Shown: positions 8,122 to 16,810, numbered from the stretch's first letter. The stretch: 64,000 bases of DNA from Firmicutes bacterium UBA5493 (GCA_002424045.1 DIPH01000038.1:13171-77170), one strand, 5' to 3'. A program made the numbers and translations. Notes: a model not told the origin generated them from the sequence alone.

Positions 8122-8878
8122 AGTGATAGCAATCATTAATCAAAAGGGCGGCGTGGGAAAAAGCACCACAGCAGTGAATTTAGGAGCCTACCTAGCCCTG
8201 GCAGGCCAAAGGGTGCTCTTGGTGGATGTGGACCCCCAGGGCAATGCCTCCAGTGGAGTCGGGATAGACAAACGGAAAATTCGTCGCTGTATGTACTCTG
8301 TCTTAATCGATGGGGAGAAAATTGAGCGCATCATCGAGCCAACGGATATCCAGAACTTTCACGTGGCACCGGCCACCATAGACTTAGCTGGTGCAGAGAT
8401 TGAGTTGGTGTCCACGATTTCCAGGGAGTTTCGTCTCAAAAAGGCTCTAGAACTGGTGCAGGATCGATATGATTACGTAGTAATCGACGCCCCTCCCTCC
8501 TTAGGACTTTTGACGGTGAATGGGTTGACAGCGGCCAACTCAGTCTTGGTACCAATTCAATGTGAGTATTACGCTCTCGAAGGTCTGAGCCAATTGGTGA
8601 GTACCATCGCCATGGTGCAAGAACACCTTAACCCTGCTTTGGAGTGGGAAGGCGTGGTCATGACCATGTACGATGTGCGCACCAACCTATCCCAGCAGGT
8701 CATTGAGGATGTACAGACCTATTTTCAAAATACAGTGAGGGTGTACAAGTCCATCATTCCCCGTAACGTCCGTTTGGGCGAAGCACCGAGTTTCGGCCAG
8801 CCCATCGCACTCTATGACCCAAAATCAAAGGGAGCCGAAGCCTACGAAAGCTTAGCGCAGGAGGTTTTGAACTCATGA
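8114..8878 (+). CDS. soj: Chromosome partition ATPase ParA/Soj
   Basis: 254 residues, ATG 8114. Soj is a Walker-type ATPase that binds DNA non-specifically when ATP-bound, works with Spo0J in origin segregation and, in Bacillus, regulates DnaA. The deviant Walker A KGGVGKST (about residues 11-18), the VDVDPQGNASS segment and the VIDAPPSLG Walker B are all intact. It overlaps noc upstream and spo0J downstream (ATGA), so noc-soj-spo0J is one translationally coupled unit. Confidence 0.97.
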   Translation: MARVIAIINQKGGVGKSTTAVNLGAYLALAGQRVLLVDVDPQGNASSGVGIDKRKIRRCMYSVLIDGEKIERIIEPTDIQNFHVAPATIDLAGAEIELVSTISREFRLKKALELVQDRYDYVVIDAPPSLGLLTVNGLTAANSVLVPIQCEYYALEGLSQLVSTIAMVQEHLNPALEWEGVVMTMYDVRTNLSQQVIEDVQTYFQNTVRVYKSIIPRNVRLGEAPSFGQPIALYDPKSKGAEAYESLAQEVLNS

Positions 8879-9714
8879 GCACACAAAGATTGGGAAGGGG
8901 ACTGCGGGCGCTCATTCCTGAAGTGGAAGAAGCCGAAACCACCGGGGATATTCAGGAAATCTCTCTAGATCGCATTGAGTCTAATCCTTTTCAACCAAGG
9001 CAGCACTTTGACCCAGAAAAGCTGCAAGAATTGGCCCAGTCCATTGAGGAGTTTGGCCTACTTGAGCCGATCATTGTTCGGGAGCATGGCGCAAACTTTC
9101 AGCTCGTAGCCGGCGAGCGCAGGGTCCGGGCGGCGAGGTTAACTGGTCTTCGGGCTGTGCCTGCACTACTCCGTGATTTTTCCGATGTGGAAATGATGAA
9201 AGTAGCCCTCGTTGAGAATCTCCAGAGGGAAAACCTGAACCCCATTGAAGAGGCCGAAGGGTACCAAAGGCTTATGGACGAGTTTGGATTTACCCAAAGT
9301 CAGGTTGCTGAGGCCGTTGGTAAGAAGCGGCCCTCCGTGGCAAATGCACTCCGCCTTTTGAACTTGAGCGAGTCTGAGCAGCAAATGGTTCAGGACGGGC
9401 GGCTCTCCATGGGTCATGCTAAGGTCCTCTTGGGAGTGAGTGACACTAAGAGGAGGGCGCAGCTGGCCAACAAGGTTGTGAAAGAAGAGTTGAGTGTGCG
9501 CCAGTTAGAGGAACTTTTGAAGAAGCCCAAGAGTGTTCCACGTGGAACATTCAAGATGAAGAGTCCTGAGTTGGTTGATTTGGAGGAGGATTTGCAGCGC
9601 ATCTTCGGCACGAAGGTTTCCATGAGTTATCGGCAAGGTGCCGGGAGAATTTCTATCGAGTACTACTCCGATGAGGAGCTAGAACGGCTTCTGGAGATGA
9701 TTCGAGGAATTTAG
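8875..9714 (+). CDS. spo0J: Chromosome partition protein ParB/Spo0J
   Basis: 279 residues, ATG 8875 in an ATGA overlap with soj. Spo0J loads on parS as a CTP-dependent clamp, spreads, and recruits SMC. It shows NPFQPRQHFD, the CTP-binding GERRVRAAR box, ENLQRENLNPIEEA, a helix-turn-helix (FTQSQVAEAVGKKRPSVANALR) and a short C-terminal dimer domain. One parS-like site is embedded in its own coding sequence and two more follow the stop, the arrangement expected of an origin-proximal partition locus. Confidence 0.97.
   Translation: MSTQRLGRGLRALIPEVEEAETTGDIQEISLDRIESNPFQPRQHFDPEKLQELAQSIEEFGLLEPIIVREHGANFQLVAGERRVRAARLTGLRAVPALLRDFSDVEMMKVALVENLQRENLNPIEEAEGYQRLMDEFGFTQSQVAEAVGKKRPSVANALRLLNLSESEQQMVQDGRLSMGHAKVLLGVSDTKRRAQLANKVVKEELSVRQLEELLKKPKSVPRGTFKMKSPELVDLEEDLQRIFGTKVSMSYRQGAGRISIEYYSDEELERLLEMIRGI
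9534..9549. promoter_or_regulatory. parS: parS-like site inside spo0J
   Basis: TGTTCCACGTGGAACA is a perfect 16-bp palindrome that differs by one base from the Bacillus parS TGTTCCACGTGAAACA. It encodes a CSVPRGTF-like stretch (codons for SVPRGTF) between the DNA-binding and dimer domains. Confidence 0.85.
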
Positions 9715-9751
9715 ACAGGAGTGTTCCACATGGAACACTCCTGTTATTTTT
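9715..9751 (+). terminator. Terminator of noc-soj-spo0J, containing a parS-like core
   Basis: Directly after the stop, ACAGGAGTGTTCC and GGAACACTCCTGT form a perfect 13-bp stem with an ACAT loop, followed by TATTTTTA. The apical half of the stem is itself the parS-like sequence at 9722-9737, so one element may serve as both transcription terminator and Spo0J site. Confidence 0.8.
9722..9737. promoter_or_regulatory. parS: parS-like site, central variant
   Basis: TGTTCCACATGGAACA differs from the other two sites only in the central CG, which is CA here. It is therefore probably a weaker Spo0J site than those at 9534 and 9767. Confidence 0.55.
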
Positions 9752-9766
9752 AGGCACCTTGCCAAA

Positions 9767-9782
9767 TGTTCCACGTGGAACA
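9767..9782. promoter_or_regulatory. parS: parS-like site between spo0J and yyaC
   Basis: TGTTCCACGTGGAACA, identical to the site inside spo0J, lies in the gap between the convergent spo0J and yyaC genes, five bases before the yyaC stop. Confidence 0.85.
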
Positions 9783-9787
9783 TGTAG

Positions 9788-10384
9788 TTAGACATTCTGG
9801 TAGGACCCGGGCGCAACTTCTGCTTCAGAGAGGTGGTTGCCCAGACACATGGTCAGGGCTTCCGTAATAACATCGGCCATCTGAATTACTAAGCTCAGGC
9901 GAGTGTTTTGCAACACAACATGCTCCATAAAACCAGCTACATTAACCACACCAATGATATGGTAATGACCCACAGTGGGGAGTTGTTTGCTCACACCTGT
10001 ACCTGGATGCAGGGGACCACGTTTTACAGAAATGTAGCCGATGCTCTTTACCCGCCCTAAACAGGCATCAATAGCTATAATGGTGCTTTCCCTGTTCTCA
10101 CTGTTGATCCGTTCAACGGTTTTCTCCAAGTTCAAGGCGTGTACAGGCTCGTGAATTGTCCCGTGCACTGTGACATTTGGGGGTAAAAGTCCATCTTTTT
10201 GCCGTTTTACTAAGGCTGAGCCAATGAAAGGTCCTAATGAATCCCCGGTGGATCGGTCTGTCCCGACGCACACAATATCAATGTGTGGCTTTAAAGGCAA
10301 AGAGGCCAGCGTCACCCCTAGGTGGGCTGAGGAAAGAGGGTCACCAAAGTAGGTTCGTCCCACGACATCTGTATCGAAAAACAT
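9788..10384 (-). CDS. yyaC: Spore protein YyaC (DUF1256 family)
   Basis: 198 residues on the minus strand, with GGAGGTGG seven bases before the ATG at 10384. The family is restricted to spore formers and is related to germination-protease-type folds; the exact substrate is not established. The core CVGTDRSTGDSLGP and the AIDACLGR segment are conserved features. In Bacillus, too, yyaC lies next to spo0J, which supports the call. It converges on spo0J. Confidence 0.88.
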   Translation of the reverse strand: MFFDTDVVGRTYFGDPLSSAHLGVTLASLPLKPHIDIVCVGTDRSTGDSLGPFIGSALVKRQKDGLLPPNVTVHGTIHEPVHALNLEKTVERINSENRESTIIAIDACLGRVKSIGYISVKRGPLHPGTGVSKQLPTVGHYHIIGVVNVAGFMEHVVLQNTRLSLVIQMADVITEALTMCLGNHLSEAEVAPGSYQNV

Positions 10385-10513
10385 GCTCCACCTCCAGGCA
10401 GGTATACTTGTCTTAGTTTATGCAACCTTTCCCCACTTTATGCACCAAGAAAAGATCGGACCGAGAGAACATCACGAAACTCCTCCTCGAATAGGTTGGA
10501 GGGGGGTGGTATT

Positions 10514-11509
10514 GTGAGCTTATGGTCCATTGCAGCGCTTTACATTGGAGGAGTGCTCGGCGCCGGATTTGCTTCTGGTCAAGAGTTGGTGGTGTTTTTT
10601 GTGAATTATGGTTCAGCGGGTCTCTGGGGAATTCTCGTAGCCGCTTCCTTCTTGTTCTTGGGAACTGTGCTCATCCTTGAGTATTGTGCCCAGAAGAGTG
10701 TATCTTCCTATGCCCAGATCTTTGCTCGCCTCGATCACAGGCTCATCTGGCTTTTTGATCTGCTCTATTCCGTCTTCCTCCTTATTGGAACCAGCGTGAT
10801 GCTGGCAGGTATCGGTGCCATGGGAAGTACGGCTCTGACCGGGCTCATTCTGAAGTTAGGAAGCGCAGCTCTGGTACTTGCTGTCCTTCGTAAAGGGGCC
10901 GCTGGTGTGGTCAAGACCAGCGGTTGGCTGGCGCCCCTCCTGGTGATGATCCTCTGCGTCTTGGCCTTGCACCGCCTCCAGAATCACGGTATTAGTCTCC
11001 CAGAACACAGCTCTTGGCGAGGTCTGGAGGCGGCCACTCTCTATGGATCCTATAATCTAGGCTTCTCCATGGCGGTTTTGGCCAGCATCCACAGCTACGT
11101 CAAGACCAGAAAAGATCGGTGGAAGCTGGCACTAGTGGCTAATCTCATCCTGGGGGCAAGTATGGTTCTGCTTTTTTTTGCCTTAACGAGCCTAAGTCCC
11201 CAAGAGCTCGCAAGACCCTTTCCTCTAAAGCATGTAGTAAAAGGTTGGGGTCATATAGCCCTGGCGAGCTATGAGTTTGTGCTGTGGGGCGCCATGTACT
11301 CTACGGGCATAGCCCACTCCTTGGCGCTGGTCAGTCGTATTACGGAGTCCCAAAGGGTCTCTTGGTCTAGGGCGAGCCTTATAATTGTTGCCGCCTCTTT
11401 GGGGCTTTCCTACTTTGGGTTTAGTACACTGATTAGCGTAGCCTATCCAATCCTGGGTCTAGCTGGGCTTTGGATCATAGCGAACTTAGCTCGCGAGTTG
11501 CTTCCATAG
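10514..11509 (+). CDS. YkvI-like multi-pass membrane transporter homologue
   Basis: 331 residues from GTG 10514, seven bases after a GGAGGGGGG ribosome site; a TTG at 10496 lies upstream of that site. About ten hydrophobic segments cover the protein. The N-terminal motif GGVLGAGFASGQELVVFF is characteristic of the YkvI group, which belongs to the wider LeuT-fold (APC) superfamily. The transported substrate is unknown. It seems to stand alone: yyaC upstream is on the other strand and the next gene has its own promoter. Confidence 0.75.
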   Translation: MSLWSIAALYIGGVLGAGFASGQELVVFFVNYGSAGLWGILVAASFLFLGTVLILEYCAQKSVSSYAQIFARLDHRLIWLFDLLYSVFLLIGTSVMLAGIGAMGSTALTGLILKLGSAALVLAVLRKGAAGVVKTSGWLAPLLVMILCVLALHRLQNHGISLPEHSSWRGLEAATLYGSYNLGFSMAVLASIHSYVKTRKDRWKLALVANLILGASMVLLFFALTSLSPQELARPFPLKHVVKGWGHIALASYEFVLWGAMYSTGIAHSLALVSRITESQRVSWSRASLIIVAASLGLSYFGFSTLISVAYPILGLAGLWIIANLARELLP

Positions 11510-11511
11510 GG

Positions 11512-11541
11512 TTGGCATTTCTGGAGGTTTTTAGGTATAAT
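11512..11541 (+). promoter_or_regulatory. SigA-type promoter of the TPR gene
   Basis: TTGGCA at 11512-11517 and TATAAT at 11536-11541 are spaced by 18 bases, 32 bases before the chosen GTG start. Confidence 0.75.
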
Positions 11542-11572
11542 AGAAACACTGATGTGCGAAGGTGGTGGCCTT

Positions 11573-12100
11573 GTGACACCTGAAATCGACGAATTGTATG
11601 AAGAGGCATTAGGTTATTTGGAGGCCTGGAACCTAGATCAAGCCGAAGAGTGCCTCAGGAAACTCATTGAGTTAGATCCAGAGCACGCACGGGGTCACAA
11701 TAAGTTGGGTGTCGTCTTTGCTCGTCGTGACGACTTGAGGCAGGCTGAAGAATGCTTCAGTCAGGCCGTGGCCCTTGACCCCAATCTTGCTACTGCTCAC
11801 TCCAACTTGGGAAACATTTACGCTGAACGAAACTGGATGGACCGGGCCAAAGCAGCGTATGAGCGTGCCTTAGCCCTTGATCCGGGCAACCCAACCGCAA
11901 CGCATAATCTAGGGGTCTTGTATCGCAAGAGTGGAGAGATCGGGCGCGGTATTGACTTGATGAAACAAGCGAATAGATCAGAGCGCCATAGGTTTCGCGA
12001 TGAAACGCGACGCAATCCAGAGAGCAGACGTATCATGCGCATCGGTTGGGCTGTGGTGATTGCCATTGGACTAGCCCTTTTCTATCTGTTTAACAGGTAA
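11573..12100 (+). CDS. Tail-anchored tetratricopeptide repeat protein
   Basis: 175 residues from GTG 11573, seven bases after AGGTGG; an ATG at 11552 lies before that site. Three to four TPR units are visible (repeats ending LELDPEHAR, VALDPNLAT and LALDPGNPT, each about 34 residues), followed by a basic linker and one C-terminal membrane segment (RIGWAVVIAIGLALFYLF). TPR proteins hold partners together; the partner here is unknown. The topology places the TPR domain in the cytoplasm, anchored to the membrane. A DnaA-box cluster begins right at its stop codon. Confidence 0.85.
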   Translation: MTPEIDELYEEALGYLEAWNLDQAEECLRKLIELDPEHARGHNKLGVVFARRDDLRQAEECFSQAVALDPNLATAHSNLGNIYAERNWMDRAKAAYERALALDPGNPTATHNLGVLYRKSGEIGRGIDLMKQANRSERHRFRDETRRNPESRRIMRIGWAVVIAIGLALFYLFNR

Positions 12101-12143
12101 TATCCACATAGTTATCCACAACGCTTGTGGATACTGTGTATAA
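12100..12143. promoter_or_regulatory. Cluster of four DnaA boxes
   Basis: Within 44 bases there are ATATCCACA (12100-12108, one mismatch), TTATCCACA (12112-12120, exact), TGTGGATAC (12126-12134, minus strand, one mismatch) and TGTGTATAA (12135-12143, minus strand, exact to TTATNCACA). Two point one way and two the other. This density is typical of origins and of DnaA-regulatory clusters. Confidence 0.75.
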
Positions 12144-12424
12144 CACAAACTAAAACCCCAGCTAGCGTCTGTTTACTGAAAATTCCGCTAGCGTCGCTTG
12201 CGGCGCCAAATCAGAATCATTGTCTTGTGTCGCGCTTTTAAAATGGGATCCATAACCTTCTTAAGCAGAAACATTTCACATCCCCCTAACTACCGCAATC
12301 ATTGCCCTTTATCATATCCATAGGAAGAAGAAAAGGTGACAGAAGGAAACTGCTTTCCCATGGAGAAGGATGTATTGCTTAAGATTGGAAGTGCAGATCA
12401 AACACATGGAAAGGAGATGGACAA
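12144..12424. other. Non-coding gap between the TPR gene and gcvT
   Basis: Together with the DnaA boxes the gap is 324 bases. Past the boxes it has a pair of direct GCTAGCGTC repeats at 12161-12169 and 12187-12195 (26-base period), a GC-rich patch near 12196-12206, and then a purine-rich run up to the gcvT ribosome site (AAAGGAGA at 12410-12417). I see no convincing promoter, terminator, tandem glycine riboswitch or small gene in it. Confidence 0.5.
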
Positions 12425-13501
12425 TTGAAACAGACTCCATTAACGGCCAAACATCGGGCCTTAGGGGCCAAGATGGTAGACTACGCAGGTTTTGAGATGC
12501 CCGTTCAGTACGCTGGAGTTTTGGAGGAACACAATACCGTGCGGACAAAGGTGGGGATTTTCGACCTAACTCACATGGGAGAGTTCGAAGTGACGGGACC
12601 AGGAGCTCTCAACACCGTGAATCACGTCACCACGAACGACGCTAGTCTTCTCAAGGAGGGCGAAATTCAATATACCTGCCTTACCAAGGAAGACGGCGGA
12701 ATCATCGATGATATCCTTGTATATCGTACAGCAGGTGGTTTTTGGCTGGTGGTTAATGCCTCCAACGCAGCGAAAGACTATGCCTGGATTGAACAGCATT
12801 TGCAGCCAGAGACCCAGCTTAAAGATCTCAGCGACGAATTGACACTCATCGCAGTACAGGGTCCTAAGTCTGCGCCGCTGGTAGAGGAAATCTTGGGTCT
12901 ATCACTCACAGACCTCAAGAACTACACCTTCATTGAAGTTACATACGAAGATGTGAGACTGTTGCTTTCCCGTACTGGTTATACAGGTGAAGATGGATTT
13001 GAACTCTACTTCCCCAACGCACTAGCTGAGAAATTGTGGGATGAATGTTTGGCAAAGGGTGAAAAATACGGTGTAGAACCCATTGGTCTAGGTGCCCGTG
13101 ACTCTCTCCGCCTCGAGGCCAGAATGCCCCTTTATGGCAACGATATCGGCGAAGACACAAGTCCCTTAGAAGCAGGCTTGACTCGCTTTGTCAAGTTCGA
13201 CAAGGGTCACTTTATTGGTAGAGACTTTTTAGAAAAACAAAAAGAAGAGGGAGTCCAGCGTAGACTGGTTGCTTTCACCATGATCGATAAGGGGATTCCC
13301 CGTCAGGGTTATCCGTTGGTCAATCTAGAAGGTGAAGAGATCGGTGCTGTCACAAGCGGAACCCACTCCCCAACCCTCGATCATGCTATCGGCATGGGTT
13401 ATGTGGATGTGGCTTACGCCAAAGCAGATACCGAAATACAGGTTCAAGTAAGGAAAAAGCTCGCCAGGGCAAAGATTATCAAAGGGCGCTTCTTAGCGTA
13501 G
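12425..13501 (+). CDS. gcvT: Glycine cleavage system T protein (aminomethyltransferase)
   Basis: 358 residues, TTG 12425 seven bases after AAAGGAGA. GcvT takes the aminomethyl group from lipoyl-H protein and passes the one-carbon unit to tetrahydrofolate, releasing ammonia. The N-terminus MKQTPLTAKHRALGAKMVDYAGFEMPVQY, TGYTGEDGFEL and the GLGARDSLRLEARMPLYG segment are hallmarks, and the C-terminal barrel (GAVTSGTHSPTL) is complete. It opens the gcvT-gcvH-gcvPA-gcvPB operon. No lpd (L protein) gene is present here. Confidence 0.96.
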   Translation: MKQTPLTAKHRALGAKMVDYAGFEMPVQYAGVLEEHNTVRTKVGIFDLTHMGEFEVTGPGALNTVNHVTTNDASLLKEGEIQYTCLTKEDGGIIDDILVYRTAGGFWLVVNASNAAKDYAWIEQHLQPETQLKDLSDELTLIAVQGPKSAPLVEEILGLSLTDLKNYTFIEVTYEDVRLLLSRTGYTGEDGFELYFPNALAEKLWDECLAKGEKYGVEPIGLGARDSLRLEARMPLYGNDIGEDTSPLEAGLTRFVKFDKGHFIGRDFLEKQKEEGVQRRLVAFTMIDKGIPRQGYPLVNLEGEEIGAVTSGTHSPTLDHAIGMGYVDVAYAKADTEIQVQVRKKLARAKIIKGRFLA

Positions 13502-13561
13502 CTCGATTTTGACCCTGAGCTTTTTGCGATAGACCCAAAAAACTACTGAGGAGGTTTCATC

Positions 13562-13939
13562 ATGAGTGAACAATTACGGTTTACCAAAGAACATGAGTGG
13601 CTATTAGTGAAGGGTAATATCATCCGCGTTGGTATTAGCGACTACGCTCAAAATGAATTGGGAGACATCGTTTTCGTGGATCTACCTTCCGTTGGCGATC
13701 AGGTTGAAGAAGGCGAAGGCATTGCTGCCCTGGAGTCGGTCAAAGCCGTATCTGACGTTTATTCTCCCGTAAGCGGTGAGATTGTAGCCGTTAATGAGGC
13801 GCTAGAAGATAGCCCCGAATTAGTCAACGAATCTCCCCTAGATGCAGGTTGGATTGTGGAAATTGAAGTAGAAGGCGTTGCCCAGACAGGCGATTTAATG
13901 AACAAACAGGAGTATGAAGCATTTGTGAAGGGGGTTTAA
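13562..13939 (+). CDS. gcvH: Glycine cleavage system H protein
   Basis: 125 residues, ATG 13562 behind GAGGAGGTTTCATC. The H protein carries the lipoyl arm that shuttles the aminomethyl group between P, T and L proteins. The lipoylated lysine is in ALESVKAVSDVYSPVSGE, the expected hairpin turn. The length is standard. It lies 60 bases after gcvT and two bases before gcvPA. Confidence 0.97.
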   Translation: MSEQLRFTKEHEWLLVKGNIIRVGISDYAQNELGDIVFVDLPSVGDQVEEGEGIAALESVKAVSDVYSPVSGEIVAVNEALEDSPELVNESPLDAGWIVEIEVEGVAQTGDLMNKQEYEAFVKGV

Positions 13940-13941
13940 GT

Positions 13942-15288
13942 ATGCGCTATCTTCCGTTAACGCAGGAAGAACAGCAAGAGATGCTACAGAGCCTTGGGAT
14001 TGATAGGGTAGAGGATCTATTCACTGCCATCCCTAAGGAAATGCGTCTTGACGCTGACCTCGATCTCCCCGCACCCTTAAGCGAGGCCGAACTGGTCCGC
14101 CATTTTTCGGAACTAGCCGAAAAGAACAATGATCTGAAGTCCTCCGTCTCCTTTTTAGGCGCCGGATCCTATGATCACTTAGTTCCTAGCATGATTAAGC
14201 ACATTGCGGGTCGGGGTGAATTCCTTACAGCTTATACGCCCTATCAACCAGAGATCACCCAGGGCGTCTTGCAAAGTATTTTCGAGTATCAAACGCTTAT
14301 TTGCGAATTGACAGGTATGGAAGCCTCCAATGCTTCTATGTATGATGGAGCTAGCGCTTTAGCTGAGGCAGCTCTGATGGCATGTGCCGCAACCCGTAGA
14401 GAACTTGTTGTGCTCCCTAGTTCTCTCCATCCCGAGTGGCAAGATGTAGTCAAGCTCTACCTAAAGAGCCAGGACGTCTCCATCGCCTACTTGCCCTACC
14501 ATGAGAAAACTGGCGTTGTCGATGCCAAGGCTTTTGATGGCATTCCCTGGTCCGAAGCGGCCTGTGTTGTAGTTCAACAGCCAAACTTCTTTGGACTCTT
14601 GGAAAATGTAGCTTCCTTTAAGAAGGTTGCAAAAGACAATGGTGCTTTGCTGGTTATGGCAGTGGATCCCATTAGTTTGAGTCTGCTGAAATCCCCAGGC
14701 GAGCTTGGTGCTGATATTGTGGTGGGCGACGGTCAGAGCCTCGGTAATGCCATGGGCTTTGGAGGACCTTCTCTAGGTTTCTTGGCCACCAGTGGCACCA
14801 AACTGATTCGGCGTATGCCAGGTCGCGTTGTAGGTGAAACGGTAGATACCGATGGCACAAGAGGTTATGTTCTCACTTTACAAACACGGGAACAGCACAT
14901 CCGCCGGGAAAAAGCGACATCGAACATTTGTTCCAACCAAGCGTTAAACGCGCTTATTGCTGCGATTTATCTGAGCGTTATGGGTAAAGAAGGCTTCAAA
15001 GATGTGGGATACCAATGCCTGCAAAAAGCCAACTACATGAAAGAACGCTTGATTCAAGTTGATGGTCTGTCCTCTCCCTTTAGCGCACCTACCTTTAGAG
15101 AATTTGTTATTAAGGGCGCTGTAGATTGGGAAGAAGTGAACATGCGCCTCGCTGAGCATGGCTTCGTTGGGGGCCTGCCCTTGGCACGCTTTGGCCTGCC
15201 TGAGCTGGTGCTCTTTTCGGTGACAGAAGCACGGACCAAGGAAGAAATCGACAGCTTTGTAAATCTACTAAGGGGGTTGATCTCATGA
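13942..15288 (+). CDS. gcvPA: Glycine dehydrogenase (decarboxylating) subunit 1
   Basis: 448 residues, ATG 13942. This is the N-terminal half of the split P protein typical of Firmicutes and archaea; with GcvPB it decarboxylates glycine by means of pyridoxal phosphate. Visible markers are SFLGAGSYDHLVPSMIKHI near the start, the EFLTAYTPYQPEITQGVLQ segment and NASMYDGASALAEA. It overlaps gcvPB in ATGA, so the two subunits are probably made in equal amounts. Confidence 0.96.
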   Translation: MRYLPLTQEEQQEMLQSLGIDRVEDLFTAIPKEMRLDADLDLPAPLSEAELVRHFSELAEKNNDLKSSVSFLGAGSYDHLVPSMIKHIAGRGEFLTAYTPYQPEITQGVLQSIFEYQTLICELTGMEASNASMYDGASALAEAALMACAATRRELVVLPSSLHPEWQDVVKLYLKSQDVSIAYLPYHEKTGVVDAKAFDGIPWSEAACVVVQQPNFFGLLENVASFKKVAKDNGALLVMAVDPISLSLLKSPGELGADIVVGDGQSLGNAMGFGGPSLGFLATSGTKLIRRMPGRVVGETVDTDGTRGYVLTLQTREQHIRREKATSNICSNQALNALIAAIYLSVMGKEGFKDVGYQCLQKANYMKERLIQVDGLSSPFSAPTFREFVIKGAVDWEEVNMRLAEHGFVGGLPLARFGLPELVLFSVTEARTKEEIDSFVNLLRGLIS

Positions 15289-16745
15289 CGACGCGTAAAC
15301 TTGTCCCCTTAATTTTTGAACGCTCCACACCTGGGCGCCGGGGCTATCGGCTTCCGGATCTTGATGTCCCAGAAGTACCGGTGACTGATCTAATTCCAGA
15401 GGAGTTCTTGCGTGATGAGGCCCCTGCTTTGCCGGAAGTAAGCGAACTTGAGGTTGTTCGCCATTATACTCAGCTTTCTAGGTTGAATCATGGCGTAGAC
15501 GTGGGCTTTTATCCCCTTGGTTCCTGTACCATGAAGTACAATCCCAGGGTTCATGAAGATGTGACCAGCCTTCCAGGTTTAGCATCCATTCACCCCTATC
15601 AACCGGAAGAAACTGTGCAGGGAGCACTCGAGCTCATGTACAACCTTGGCCAGTATCTAGCCGTCATTTCTGGTCTCGATGTGACAACGCTGCAGCCGGC
15701 CGCAGGCGCCCATGGTGAACTAACGGGGCTCATGGTTATCAAAGCCTATCATAGCCAAAGGGGAGAGGGTCACCGCAAAGAAATGATCATCCCCGACTCG
15801 GCACACGGAACCAACCCGGCCAGTTGTGCCATGGTTGGCTACAAAGTGGTGGAAGTCCCTTCCAACGACCGTGGCGGTGTGGATGTAGAAGCCCTCAGGG
15901 GTCTTGTAGGTCCAAACACAGCGGGGCTGATGCTCACCAATCCTAACACCTTGGGTCTCTTCGATGAGAACATTTGTGAAATCGCCAAAATCGTGCATGA
16001 CGCGGGCGGCCTTCTCTATTATGATGGAGCCAACGCCAATGCCATTATGGGGATTGCACGCCCAGGCGATATGGGCTTTGATGTGGTGCACTTTAATCTG
16101 CATAAGACCTTTTCTACCCCCCATGGCGGCGGCGGACCAGGTGCAGGGCCCATTGTTGTCCGTGAAGAGCTGGCACAATTCTTGCCAGGACCCATTGTGG
16201 AAAAGAAGGGTGACCAGTACGTCTTTGTCACACCAGAGAATTCCATCGGACGGGTACGCTCCTTCTATGGAAACTTCTTGGTTTATGCCAAGGCCTATGC
16301 CTATATCCGTTCCCATGGACCTCGGGGTCTAAGACAGGTGAGTGAGACAGCAGTATTGCATGCCAATTACATGATGAACAAGTTGAAGGACGTGTACCAT
16401 CTGCCTTATGACCGCACCTGTATGCATGAGTTTGTGCTATCGGGTGTGTGGCAGAAAGAGCAGGGGGCCCGTACCTTGGACATTGCTAAACGTCTCTTGG
16501 ACTATGGTTATCATGCGCCGACGGTGTACTTCCCCATGGTCGTTGATGAGGCCATCATGATCGAGCCTACAGAAACCGAGCCCAAGTCAACCTTAGATGA
16601 GTTCATTGATGTCATGCGTAGGATTGCCGAGGAGGCCAAAGAAGATCCAAAACTCCTCCTGGAGGCGCCCCACAATACGCCTATCAAGAGGCTTGATGAG
16701 TCCAGAGCGGCAAGGCATCCCGTTTTACGCTGGGAGAAAGCCTAA
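15285..16745 (+). CDS. gcvPB: Glycine dehydrogenase (decarboxylating) subunit 2
   Basis: 486 residues, ATG 15285 within the gcvPA stop (ATGA). This subunit holds the pyridoxal phosphate: the binding lysine is in NLHKTFSTPHGGGGPG, with the Gly-rich loop after it. GSCTMKYNPR, TLQPAAGAHGE and PDSAHGTNPAS are further family motifs. The operon ends directly after it at a strong bidirectional terminator. Confidence 0.97.
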   Translation: MTTRKLVPLIFERSTPGRRGYRLPDLDVPEVPVTDLIPEEFLRDEAPALPEVSELEVVRHYTQLSRLNHGVDVGFYPLGSCTMKYNPRVHEDVTSLPGLASIHPYQPEETVQGALELMYNLGQYLAVISGLDVTTLQPAAGAHGELTGLMVIKAYHSQRGEGHRKEMIIPDSAHGTNPASCAMVGYKVVEVPSNDRGGVDVEALRGLVGPNTAGLMLTNPNTLGLFDENICEIAKIVHDAGGLLYYDGANANAIMGIARPGDMGFDVVHFNLHKTFSTPHGGGGPGAGPIVVREELAQFLPGPIVEKKGDQYVFVTPENSIGRVRSFYGNFLVYAKAYAYIRSHGPRGLRQVSETAVLHANYMMNKLKDVYHLPYDRTCMHEFVLSGVWQKEQGARTLDIAKRLLDYGYHAPTVYFPMVVDEAIMIEPTETEPKSTLDEFIDVMRRIAEEAKEDPKLLLEAPHNTPIKRLDESRAARHPVLRWEKA

Positions 16746-16761
16746 GAAAATCCTCACACAA

Positions 16762-16797
16762 AAAACGCCCTCTTCCTTCCGGAAGGGGGCGTTTTGC
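16762..16797. terminator. Bidirectional terminator between gcvPB and the foldase gene
   Basis: AAAACGCC and GGCGTTTT flank an inner TTCCGGAA palindrome, giving a long interrupted stem with A runs on one side and T runs on the other. It can end both the gcv operon (+) and the converging foldase gene (-). Confidence 0.8.
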
Positions 16798-16810
16798 ATT
16801 TCTGTCTATC

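Noticed and set aside
12100..12195. Calling this region the main oriC
   Set aside because: Only four DnaA boxes, no clear AT-rich unwinding element or DnaA-trio, and dnaA is not adjacent. Gene polarity points to an origin left of the window. Kept as a finding, not as an origin.
12101..12424. Tandem glycine riboswitch before gcvT
   Set aside because: The gene context fits, but I do not see the conserved GGAGAG...AAGGGG-type cores or two similar aptamers; the purine-rich parts before gcvT are explained by the ribosome site.
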